A DNA stretch of 64,000 bases from assembly GCA_946807835.1 (NCBI GenBank), contig OX327699.1, forward strand, positions 21,130,014-21,194,013, written 5' to 3'. Below the pieces are notes generated by a model. The model saw only the letters and a list, made by a program, of their open reading frames with translations, was not told where the DNA came from and did no database searches. The position numbers and the translations under genes were made by a program. Each line of letters begins with the position of its first letter. Position 1 is the first letter of the stretch. Positions 49,919 to 60,752 of the stretch are shown here, piece after piece. The stretch comes from Ailanthus altissimus. Taxonomy: Eukaryota; Streptophyta; Magnoliopsida; Sapindales; Simaroubaceae.

Positions 49919-50608
49919 CTACTGCCAAATAAGAGCAAGAAGAACGCAAAATCCAATAAACAAAAGCAGTCGTTTTAGATAATAATCTTGTTGCCCTTGA
50001 CCTGGGTGCAGGGGAAATCCATGTGGATGACCACCATGAAACGAATTTGCAAACCCATAAGGAAAGCTAGCAGTTGGACCATACATGGCAGGATCTGGGA
50101 ACCCATGCACCTGAAGGTTAAACAATGATGGGATGAGACCGCCAAATGCTGCAGACAAAGTGAAATTTCCAAATCTTGCTGTGGCCATTGGTGCAAATCC
50201 ACCTACGCCTCCCATAGAGCCAAACCCATGCTGTTGTTGAAAATGATTTGGCTCCGGTTGAGGAGCAGTCTCGGGCCTCTGCCCTGTTGGACGATTTGGA
50301 ATATTAACACCAGGGATGGATTTTGACCTGGGATCAGTTGATGTTTTCCCCCTGCCATACAAGGGCACCAGCTTGTCCTCCTGAATGACGGCCTTACAAA
50401 CTGGGCATTCTCGATAATTTGAGTGAATGTGGAGCCATTTGTAAAGGCACGGCCAACAGAAAAGATGGCCGCACAAAGTTACAATTGGATCTTGAGCTAA
50501 GTCAAAGCAAATATTGCACTCAAAGTTACCAGCTTCAGTATTACTATTGTTGTTAGAATAAGGGTTTTGGGGCGACCTGCTCATTGATTCCCCAAAACCA
50601 CTCGCCAT
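49919..50608 (-). CDS. Tail-anchored RING E3 ubiquitin ligase, RMA/RNF5-RNF185 type
   Basis: An E3 ligase of the kind that works at the ER membrane in protein quality control. The 229-residue protein has a C3HC4 RING near its N-terminus with ligands C31, C34, C46, H48, C51, C54, C68 and C71. A Pro/Gly/Gln-rich linker follows, and one C-terminal membrane span (about 209-228, YLKRLLLFIGFCVLLALIW) serves as tail anchor. I chose the ATG at 50608; an upstream in-frame TTG is not a plausible start. The coding region is one exon, and a 5' leader exon probably lies near 51120, after an intron. Position beside GATL1 matches Arabidopsis At1g19310. A broken copy lies at 55118-55624. Confidence 0.93.
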   Translation of the reverse strand: MASGFGESMSRSPQNPYSNNNSNTEAGNFECNICFDLAQDPIVTLCGHLFCWPCLYKWLHIHSNYRECPVCKAVIQEDKLVPLYGRGKTSTDPRSKSIPGVNIPNRPTGQRPETAPQPEPNHFQQQHGFGSMGGVGGFAPMATARFGNFTLSAAFGGLIPSLFNLQVHGFPDPAMYGPTASFPYGFANSFHGGHPHGFPLHPGQGQQDYYLKRLLLFIGFCVLLALIWQ

Positions 50609-51480
50609 CTCTAAACTGCCAAAACTCAAATGCCTACGAGATCATATTAAAACATATATTACCACCAAGAATCATAAAAAATAACTAAAACTTCCTTAAA
50701 ACGATTCAGAAAAATTTATCAAAAACAACCAAATTCTCACAATAATTCGAAATTTTGCGGTTCATTTCCTTCTTGTAAAACATAGTTTAAAAAAAATTAA
50801 AATAGGGGTTCATTGGTTAGGCAATTTACGAAATTTTCTTCAGTAATTTCTGATAACAAAGTGGCGATAAAGAATTACAGATACGGAAAATTTCTAACAG
50901 CAGACAGAACTCCATAATGGAATTAAAATACCCAAACGGAACAAAATCAACCATCAACATCCCAGATTTTTCGCCAATTCATAATCTCGCCTATTATATC
51001 ACTTAATTAAGAATAGAACTCGAAACCAATAATGAAATATTTATATGTAAATAAATACTAACAAATACTATTCTTATTCCGGATTATATAATAAACATAG
51101 CAAAGTGAGAATTACTGACCTTGACGATAGAGAGGTCGATCGACCTACCGATTTGCAAATCGATCGATACCCACAGTCAAAACGGGGAAACTCTGATGCT
51201 CCTAAAAATTTTAGTTTTGATTTAACAACCCGACGTTTCTTTTCCGTTTTTCTATGCGTAGCACTCGGTTTACGAATATCCAAGGAAAGTCCGAGAGAGA
51301 GAAAACGCGCCAATCGTCCAGTTGGCATGAATCTAATGGCTTGTTCATGCCCTCTCGCTAACTGACCGATCTATAACTCGTGCGTGTTTTGTGTTAACAA
51401 ATCGATTGTTAAAAACGGCGTTTACGTGAATCGTTACTTTTTATTACTTTAATCATATCGGTTTTAGTAAGGGTTTATGA
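50609..51480 (-). promoter_or_regulatory. RING gene leader, intron and promoter
   Basis: This region is well conserved in the pseudogene copy (57181-57910). On the minus strand a likely leader exon ends near 51120 with CGTCAAGGTCAG, and would splice to the coding exon. Inverted ATCGATCGA-type motifs sit at 51140-51170. The GC-rich stretch 51180-51340 also gives chance frames on both strands. Confidence 0.45.
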
Positions 51481-53549
51481 CTTACCGAAATTTATTGAAT
51501 GATATTAGGGAATTTTTCACAAATAGTTGTTATATTTTATAAAATATACTTATTTAGCCGCATTTTAGGCTGATATTTTTTAGTAGCCAACATTTGAAAA
51601 GTGGATTTTTATTCTCTTAAATAATAAAAAAATATATTTTTCCTACCCAAATTTACTTAAAAATTTCTTATATAAAATTTAATCAAATAAAAATTTTAGA
51701 AGTAGTCGTCAAGTTTTACTCAGCATATTTGCTACTTCAAACTCCAAAATGGTAGATTCTTTATACATTTTTCTATTTTTTTTTAAATTTGATATTTATT
51801 AAAAATAAATTAAAAATTACATTTAAAATTAAAAATAAGTAAAATAGACGAATTAAACATAAATTTTTTTAAAATAATGTACAAAATATTAAAATTCAGC
51901 CAAAAAAATAGCATATTGGGGATATTTTATATAACCGGCCATCATCTAGGCTCGAGATTGTGTCTGAGATCTACCTTTGATTGCATCTCGTTTAAGGGTT
52001 GCAAACCCAAAGTCCGCTGCACTATTTATGCCACATGGCTCCTCCTTATAGTGCCACGTGGCTCAAAACACTTAATTTTGAAAAAATATTATTAATTAGA
52101 TAATTTTTTTAACTATTAATTTCAAGATGATGTTAGATTTAAAAAAAACTAAATAAATAAAATTATTTATTTATTTAAATAGCTAATTTATTAATTAACT
52201 ATATTAAATAATTTTAATTTGATTAATTAATTAATAAGTTGATTAATATTTTAAGTTAGTATTGTTTTTTAAGAATAATGTATATTAGTTAGTTTAATAT
52301 AATATGTATGTGTTTATTATTTGTTAATAATAATTTTTTTTTAACACTTTCAAGAAATATAACGTATTCAATAAATATAGACTTCTGAAAAATATATTTT
52401 TTCGTGCATCAGTTATCACTTATTCGAAAATATGGGGTTTAAATAGTATAAGGTCAAAACTAACGAATAATCAAAATAAATTATTTAGGCGGACATATAT
52501 AAGATATTTTTTAGATATGTTAAATATGTTGTTCTCCTTTATTTTAGTGCATGAGTTACTATTGCGTGAGATACATAACATACATCAAAATTATACAAAG
52601 AGATATAATTTTATATTGATAAGAAGTGCATCCGATCTAGTCGAGAGGAGTTTGTATTGATTATTGGGTTAGGATGCGAGATTATTTGCCCACTCAGCAA
52701 CTAAAGATAAAAACAGGGAATTGGTTGTGAAAAAGTACTTTTATGACGTAAAAAAAGTTGGTGTATACATCTTTTAATGATTGGTATAGATATTTGAACA
52801 TAATGAAAATGAACGATAAAAATACAATCAAGTTGAATTTATTTTATTTTGTACATTATGTTGTGATACCGCGTAACAAACATCTTAGGATTCAAAATTG
52901 CGTGCTATATTTAGTTGACAACCTCAATAAGTTTAATAATTATCCATAAAATAATATTACATGGAGCGTATTTCATAATTCACTAAAAAATGTTGCATTC
53001 CACGAGCTCAAAATAAAAAACGAATTTGCAAGAGCGGAGCTAAGAATTATAACATGTATAAATTTTCACACGTATTTTTAATTCGTAATAATTTTCATGT
53101 GTTTTAATATTTTGATATTAATTAATTAATTATTTTTATTTATAATAAATCTATATTTTAAAATTATTTTAAAAAATTAGGTATAAATTTACGATGCCAT
53201 TTCAGTTTATTATCCGATTTTTAGTATACACTCTAATAATTATTTGTTAGCTTTTCTCGTATTTTGAATTATACAACTCAAAAGATTATTATTAAAAAAC
53301 GTTAAGAACACAATTTTAGAAAACAATTTAATATATTATAATCAATTCACGTATAATTATATAATAATTATAACTTAATTTTAAATTTATAAATTAATAT
53401 CAAAATATCACGAGAATAAAAAAAAATCTTGCAAATGATAAGACATCTAACTATTCCAACCATAAACTACCAAATATAATTAATTATGTAGAAGCAAAAA
53501 GCAATAGTAAATGCCAGAGAAACTTTGTCGGTTTTACTAATCCAACGTG
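51481..53549. other. AT-rich spacer before the duplicated block
   Basis: No gene. A GC-richer island at 51940-52075 contains two direct copies of TGCCAC(A/G)TGGCTC about 20 bp apart and resembles a transposon remnant. The rest is low complexity with chance frames. Confidence 0.5.
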
Positions 53550-54204
53550 CTGATTGATTGACTCTCCAGTTACATTGAATGTTAACCAGATTCAAAAAAC
53601 AAACGTGTTTTGTCTCCAATCAGTCTCAGACTTTTGTTTGTTTGGTTAAGGAGTCTTATCAGCTGGCATCGGCAAAATGTCTTTCCAGCGACTATTCTTA
53701 CGTAAAGCCAAATGCAGCCCAAAAACCAATGCAATACAAGAGAAACATAATAATTATAATTATATTAGACACAAATGAGCTGTCAGCTATGGATTGGCTT
53801 CTTTATCCTTAAGAATTAAATTACTTTTTTTTTCAGAAAAGTGAAAATTGGAATTGCCAAACCATTGGAAAATAGTACCGAAATGGAAGATGAATATACA
53901 AAAAGGGAAGATATTATTTGCAGAACATTTTTGTTATAATTTTAACCGAGCATAGAAGATTCACGATACAATTATCATACATTTCGAGATGCAAATTCAT
54001 GAATCCATTTTTTCTCTTATGGTGTTTGCTCCTTATTTGTTACACATTTTGATAGTAATAATATTCGATTAAAAATTGTATACTATGCCTGTATAATCTA
54101 CAATATAACAAACATCTCTTCCTCTTCATCATGGATGGATCGTCAAGTAGGAATAAATCTAAAAATATGACGAATCAATGAGAGGTTTCACGTTGATATA
54201 TCTC

Positions 54205-54340
54205 TCAAGAATCCAAAGAGGATGGAGTGTGCAAGAGATCACAAGGAGCCCTGAGAGCGTCCAAAGGGCATGGCCCTTTCGCATCGAGCCTAGCCCAGGG
54301 CTTGCCTTTGCCACTCCAATGCAAAAGACTAACGGACCAG
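54205..54340 (-). pseudogene. GATL1 C-terminal fragment
   Basis: Only about the last 44 codons remain, from the HWSGKGKPW region to the stop codon (54205-54207). The frame is still open but conserved residues are changed relative to the intact gene: in the final 17 residues Trp became Arg, Tyr became Cys, Gln became His and Phe became Ser. The rest of the gene is absent at the junction near 54340. Confidence 0.85.
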
Positions 54341-55117
54341 AGTTAGATAAGGATATTAAGCAGAAAAAAAAGAAGCTGGTTTTGTGGAGTTATAAAACTT
54401 CACTATTGTCTCAAATTCACTGACGGGACAAGGATATTACGCAGAAAAAGAGGTGGTTTTGTCATATGTTGTGTCTTCGGGTCTGGATTAAAGATGCCAA
54501 CCGGCCACAACAAGCTTTTCACTGTAATTTAACAAATAAACTGCATCTTTATGAACTTTCTTGTAAATCAAACAAATTTAGAAAAATCGTTTTTCATTCC
54601 TTCTAAAAGTGCACAACATACTGCAGAAATTTTCCCAGAGATCTGAGCACCAAACTCTATTCTGCTCCCGCATTCGTTTTTTTTTTCCCACCAAATTTGG
54701 CTAAAGAAAATGAGAAAACCCCATGCCACCAAAACAATACGTTTGTGTCAGAGAACAGAATATTAACACGTTGCTAATGGACAAAACTCAATACGATATA
54801 ACGCCAAAGGAAAATAGGGTTTACTAAACTGCATGCTGCCACTATATAATATCTGGCATTATGATAATGATCCATTCTAGCCATAAGTCAGGAGAAATGT
54901 TTGGATCTTGTAAAAGAAAATTTGATTCGACTTAATTCCACATGCTGATCACAACCATATAAACAAAAAAAAGTGGTCTAGAACTGTAATATAAACAATT
55001 TGTCAGTCACCAACGAAAAAGAGCAAAGTTAAGCGACGAACTAACAGATTTACAGACACACAAGATTGGTATGCCTAATATCCTGCTTGCAGTTTGGGCT
55101 CAATTGCAGAAGTATAC

Positions 55118-55624
55118 TGCCAAATAAGAGCAAGAAGAACGCAAAATCCAATAAACAAAAGCAGCTACTTTAGATAATAATCCCGTTGCCCTTGACCTGG
55201 ATGCTAGGGGAAATCCATGTGGATGACCACCATGAAACGAATTTGCAAACCCATAAGAAAAGCTAGCAGCTGAACCATACATGGCAGGATCTGGGAACCT
55301 GTGCACCTGAAGGTTAAACAATGAAGGGACGTGACCACCAAATGCTGCAGACAAAGTGAAATTTCCCCCCTGCTATACACGGGCACCGGCTTGGCCTCCT
55401 GAATGACGGCCTTACAAACTGCACATTCTCGATAATTTGATTGAATGTGGAGCCATTTGTAAAGGCACGGCCAACAGAAAAGATGGCCGCAAAGTTACAA
55501 TCGGATCTTGAGCTAAGTCACAGCATATATTTCACTCAAATTTACCAGCTTCACTGTTACTATTGTTGTTAGAATAAGGGTTTTGGGGCGACCTGCTCGT
55601 TGATTCCCCAAAACCACTCGCCAT
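55118..55624 (-). pseudogene. RING E3 ligase pseudogene
   Basis: A copy of the gene at 49919-50608. It is disabled several ways. The codon for the first RING cysteine (TGC) is TGA. Two bases are missing within the RING (GCCGCAAAG against GCCGCACAAAG). About 185 bp coding for the central linker are deleted between short TTTCC repeats, and the stop codon TAG has become TAT. The membrane-anchor end remains readable as a frame at 55354-55100. Confidence 0.92.
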
Positions 55625-55693
55625 CTCCAAAATGCTAAAACTCAAATGCCTACGAGATCATATTAAAACACATATTGACACCAAAGATCATAA

Positions 55694-57180
55694 AATCAGG
55701 GAGAATAAATCTCTCAACGTGCTTGTCACTCTCTAATAATATTGTAACTTCTGAAACATTATCGATCTCTGATACATTATCATTCGCCGCAAGGCATCAC
55801 AACGCTGTATCTCTCTATTCACAACAGTTGTCTCTCAACTACACCACCACCACCACCACCACAACCATAATCTCCTTTCCAAACTCAAGTATCGATTTTC
55901 AGTTTGAAGAGATGTTAAAGATAATAATTACAATTGTTAGTATTGACTTTTGTATTTCTATATTTACGCTTTGTAATCACAATTGTTGACTATTATATAT
56001 TTATGTTCACATTATAACTAATTTAGATTGGAGACTATATAAAATCTCATTATGAAACTATTATGTCGAGGGAGGTAACGCCATTCTCCCTCGCGAGGTT
56101 ATGTTGAATTGAAGAACCTAAGATTCAACCTAAAACTCTAACCTCCTTGCGCAGCGGAATAACTTGTCAATCAAGCAAAACCAACAAAAATTCAAAGCAG
56201 AAAACAAAAGAGTACAACACAATCTACGTGGTTCGACCAATCGCCTACGTCCACGGTGGATCCAAAGATCTTAGCCTCTCTTATTATAACTCCCTAGAGA
56301 TTTTATAAGGAAACCCAATATGAAGAACCCTCAAAAGGACCTAAACGTTTAGTGAACCCTTACTCTACCACGAACAATGATCACCCAAACAACGGTTTCA
56401 CCCTAGCGCACACAAGCACTTAGTGTCTACCCAATTCTTCCCATCTCTTAGAGTCTCTCTCAATGCTTGATATGAAATCAAGGGTTTACAAGTGTTTATA
56501 TAGAGTATATTTTGTGCTTATTACCCTATTCCTTATTGGAGTAAGAGTCCACTTGTTTTAGAAGTCCAAAACTTCTCAAAACTCGAAATCCCGAATCAAA
56601 ACGGAATTTTCCACGCGTTCTGGCGCTGCGGCGCTTGTCCTTGGGCGCTGCAGTGCTGGACAAAATCGCACCCAGCGCTGCGGCGCTGGGTTGCTGTCCT
56701 GGGCGCCGCAGCGTTGAGCCCTGTAGCTATCCGCGTTTTCTTGCTTCCTTCGCGTCTTTGAGTCCCGTTTTGCTTCCCCCTTCGTATCCCACACGTCCTA
56801 GACTTCTACGTATCCCACACATTCTAGACTTCTTGTAACTCTTCACTTTGATATTCATCTCAATTCTTAGTCAACCAAAATTATTGAATCACCAATTATC
56901 CAACACATTATATAATAACTACAAAATCAAAAATATAACGCAACGGTAGTTTGCCGGTTTTCTCTCCCTTCCGCCGCCTTCTTCCTCCTCTCCTTCCTCG
57001 CATGATATCAAACCTATAAAAATGTTCTCTAGTTGCAAATATAAATTTTGGCATCATAATCTTAGATTTGAATTGAAAAAGAAAAAAAAAAGCTCTATGC
57101 AGATAGAACTTTCAATTAAGCTTAGCATTGTAAAACATAAAATCAACACCATCCATTTAAATGAAGCAACAAATTTAAAA
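55694..57180. mobile_element. 1.5-kb repeat-like insertion in the duplicated RING leader
   Basis: Absent from the intact locus, where the flanks abut at about 50690. It contains a CCA/ACC microsatellite (55843-55862) and a stretch at 56100-56560 with the CTACGTGGTTCGACC and CCTACGTCCACGG phrases that I associate with plant repeats. A GC-rich tandem array of GCGCTGCGGCGCT-like units follows at 56620-56730, then a PBS-like TGATATCA near 57004. Possibly an LTR with flanking DNA. No terminal repeats or target-site duplication could be fixed. Confidence 0.6.
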
Positions 57181-57920
57181 TAAAAAATAGCTAAAATTTT
57201 CTTACAACGATTCAGAAAAAATTATCAAAAACAACCAAAATCTCACAATAATTCGAAACTTTGCGGTTCACTTCCTTCTTGTAAAATTAAAATAGGAGTC
57301 CATTGGTTAGGCAATTTACGAAATTTTCTTCAGTAATTTCTGATAACAAAATGGCGATAAAGAATTACAGATATGGAAAATTTCTAACAGCCGACAGGAC
57401 TCCATAATAGAATTAAAATACCCAAACGGAAAAAAACCATCAACATCCCAGATTTTTGGCCAATTCATAATCTCGCCTATTATATCACTTAATTAAGAAT
57501 AGAACTCGAAACCAACAATGAAAGATTTATATGTAAATAAATACTAAATACCATTCTTATTCCGGGTTATATAATAAACATAGCAAAGTGAGAATTACTG
57601 ACCTTGACGATAGAGAGATGGATCAAATCGATCGATACACAGAGTCAAAATTGGAGTAAGCGAGAAACTCTTATGTTCCTAAAAATTTTAGTTTTAAACA
57701 GCTACCCGATGTTTCTTTTCCATTTTTCAATGAGTAGCACTCGGTTTACGAATATCCAAGGAGAGTGCGAGAGAGAAAAAACGCGCCAATCGTCCAGATG
57801 GCATGAATCTAATGGCTCGTACCTGTTTTGTGTTAACAAATCGGCTATTAAAAGCGGCGTTTACGTGAATCGTTGCTTTTTATTACTTTAATCACATCAG
57901 TTCATACTACGGGTTTATGA

Positions 57921-60752
57921 ACTGTAGAGCCCACGGTTTAGCGTAATTGGTTGAAAGACGTTCGTGATTTCAAAAAATTCTAAAACACTCTTGTCTATAT
58001 ATAGTTATTATTTTACTCGTAATCGATAAAAGTTGATGTCAAGTTATTTTTTTAATTAAAAAAAAGCCTAAAACATCCACGAAGCAATCTCTTAAGTTTT
58101 TTTTCTTCTAATTAATTTTTTATTCATTTTCTCTTTTTTTATTATTTATTTTCACACTTGCCAAACACCACCTCAAAAGCTATGCAACAAACATACCAAT
58201 ATGAATAATTTCAACGTGCCTACGCTATACGTAACGGTGCTTGCCCGCAGCCACGCAGAGCCAAATCGGGTACCAAATTTGAAAGAAAAACTATAAACCT
58301 CAGCTTAAAACACACTTCGTATTTGCAGAGTTAACATTCAATCTCTTTGCATAATGCCTTTCGCTACTACTTTTTCTTCTTTGCAATTTCTACCCCCAAC
58401 CCATATTAACAAAATTACGTTTCTATTCCCCTTCCCGTTTACTAATAACCCCACACAGAACAAGAACCCACCATCGTCGTCATCATCAATTTTCCTCACT
58501 TGTCAATTTTTTTTTGTTTTTTTAGTTTAGGGAGGTGGGACTCTTTTTAGAGCTTTTTTTTTTCTAGTTAAAAAAAAACTTTGTATGTTTCTGAATTTGG
58601 TGGCAGAGTTCGACGATCTCGTCGTATTTCCAAAATTTCGATCTTGTCCCAATTTACTATCTTCATTCAATTTTGCGCCTCTGTAACAACCGCCTCACTT
58701 AAAAGCAAGCAATAACCAACAACTAATTTAACGAACTAAAATTACACAACAACAGGAGCAATTTCACGCGAATTTAACAGAAAACCACTAGCCACGCAAA
58801 AAAGCCCCATGCAGCTGAGGACGCCGAGGTCTCCGAGGTTGCTGTACTTTTCGTCACGGTTGCCGACCTGCCAAACCGGTCTCTGGAGGTGCCGATTGTG
58901 ACAAGGGAGTTTGTTTGCGTGTATAGCTAGTTGGACGAAGATTCACAAGGTATTGAAGTTTTGGAATAATTTTAAATTATTTTTTTTATCGATTTTTGTT
59001 GTTAATTTGTTAATCTTAAAGATTTGGAGTGAAGGTTATTTACATGAAAATATTTTTAATTTTATTTTTATGTCATATTTTCTTTGTGTTAGAGTATTAT
59101 CTAGTCTTTATTCCGGTTAAAATAAACGATAGACACTAACAAATAGAGATATTTTATAATTTTTTAAAATTAACGAAGACTTTCAATCAGTTTCTTGTGA
59201 TTTAAAAAAAAAAAATCATAAACCTTTATAGTTATGGTTTTGAGACTGTAGATATTTTACTATTTTACTGCCGTCCAACATTGACCCGACACTATTTCTC
59301 AAAAAACACATTGACCTGACATTGTTTCATAGGTTTACCGACATAATTGGAAACACGGTGAACGAACACCGGAATGGGGCCAAATTTAGCACTAGCCCTC
59401 CATTTATGCAGGGCTCACTAAGTCACTAACGGTCCAATGGACCTAGCTACAGCAAGGCAAATATTTTTCTGTCACCCGTGGTTAAACTTAAAAAGCCTAT
59501 TAACTTTTATCACTTGAGGTCGACTTTATATGTTTTAAACATTTTTCTAATTTTAGTTGTATTGGTTTATTCAATCTGTTTTTTTTTTAATGAGATATTT
59601 ATTCTTTCAGTGATTTTTTAATGGTGTTAATTGATAAATATTTAATTATCTGGTAAATATCTATATATCTTTAGCAGTCTTAACAGCAGTGCCTTTTTTT
59701 TTTAAAAAAAAAATTGTATTATATCTAATGATATTTATAATAATAAAATTTATTGAGACAATTTTAAAATAAACTTCACGGTGCAACATAAATCTATCAA
59801 AACCACCTTAAACTAAGATTTTGGCAACCTGATTTAAAGTTCTTGACCCACAAAAAAGCTTAATTTAGGATTCATAAATGCTCTAATATTTCCCTTTATT
59901 AAACGAATAACATACTTTGTATATTTTTAAGGCTCTTATCATACTAACTCATACAATAATGTCATTTAAATTCTAGAAACTTAAAATATATTTAATTATT
60001 TGTTTAACAATGACTGTTAATAAAAAATATAAAAAAATTCCTTTCACTAGAAATTTTGTTTTTATTTTTCTTTTTTTTTTAAAAAACGTCAAAAGATAAG
60101 TTTTTGTTATGTTTTTGGAGAAGTCAAAACACGAGTTTTTTTCATAATCAGTTTAAGTTTGGAAACTTCTTTCACTAACAATATTTTAAACTTTTGTTGC
60201 GTTAAATTAAAGTAAAATCAATAATCATTGTCAATTGTTTCGGCTATGCTTAGCCGTTTGATAAATAAAATAAACTGCGATTTGAAATTAAAAAAAGAAA
60301 AACAGGTCAGCCAACTAATAATTTCCTTTTCATTTAGTCCCTCGTTCGTTACATCATCGCAGATAAAATCCCCACAAAGAAAAAAAAAAAATCTCGAGAT
60401 CGGGGCCGGAGACGAAGTTGATCTCCGGCCAGTCAAAGAACGGGAATGCAGTGATTAGCATCAATTGACCTTCACAATAAAATAAAATAAAAACTTATCC
60501 ACCATTACCATTTTCTAGAGTTTCGTAAGAGTCCTCGCCGACCTCCCTTTTCATTCTTCAGCGGATCAACCCATCCTCTCCATTTAATTCTGATACGGCC
60601 AAAACGTATTTTATATTACCTTCATTTTCACATATTTGTTACATTTTCTAATCAATTTCCTTCCCTTTGTCCGTACAACGTGAAACTGTTTATTAAAACA
60701 GCATTTGTTCGGCGTAAACGAATTATCTTCACAAAATAAATTAGACACGACG
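57921..60752. other. Spacer upstream of the ELO-like gene
   Basis: Largely AT-rich. A plus-strand frame at 58354-58530 and a GC-rich patch at 58800-58910 are discussed as findings. The sequence at 60340-60750 is GC-richer and is the likely promoter and leader of the ELO-like gene. A SINE-head-like TAGCGTAATTGGTTGAAAGA at about 57941 lacks the rest of an element. Confidence 0.45.
58354..58530 (+). other. Transit-peptide-like short frame, uncertain
   Basis: A 58-codon frame starting MPFATTFSSLQFLPP, rich in Ser, Thr, Phe and Pro and poor in acids, with a SSSSS run before IFLTCQ. This composition suits the first exon of a plastid-targeted protein. Ninety bases on, poly-T and a stop follow, and no second exon is recognisable. 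It could be a truncated gene or chance. Confidence 0.2.

Larger units (their letters stand above)
53550..57920. repeat. Segmental duplication of GATL1 3' end plus RING gene
   Basis: Three collinear pieces match sequence to the left, in the same orientation. About 53550-54340 matches 42535-43405; about 54345-55693 matches 49125-50690; and about 57181-57910 matches 50675-51477. So one copy of 42.5-51.5 kb was placed here, lost about 5.7 kb between the GATL1 end and the RING 3' flank, and later gained about 1.5 kb. Identity looks above 90 percent by eye in the conserved parts. Both genes inside are broken. Confidence 0.88.

Noticed and set aside
51074..51365. Overlapping frames on both strands at the RING promoter
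   Set aside because: Both cover the leader/promoter and do not survive intact in the duplicated copy at 57.6-57.9 kb.
56576..56838. Frames of 67-72 codons on both strands in the GC-rich array
   Set aside because: They follow the tandem GC-rich repeat units and carry no protein motif.
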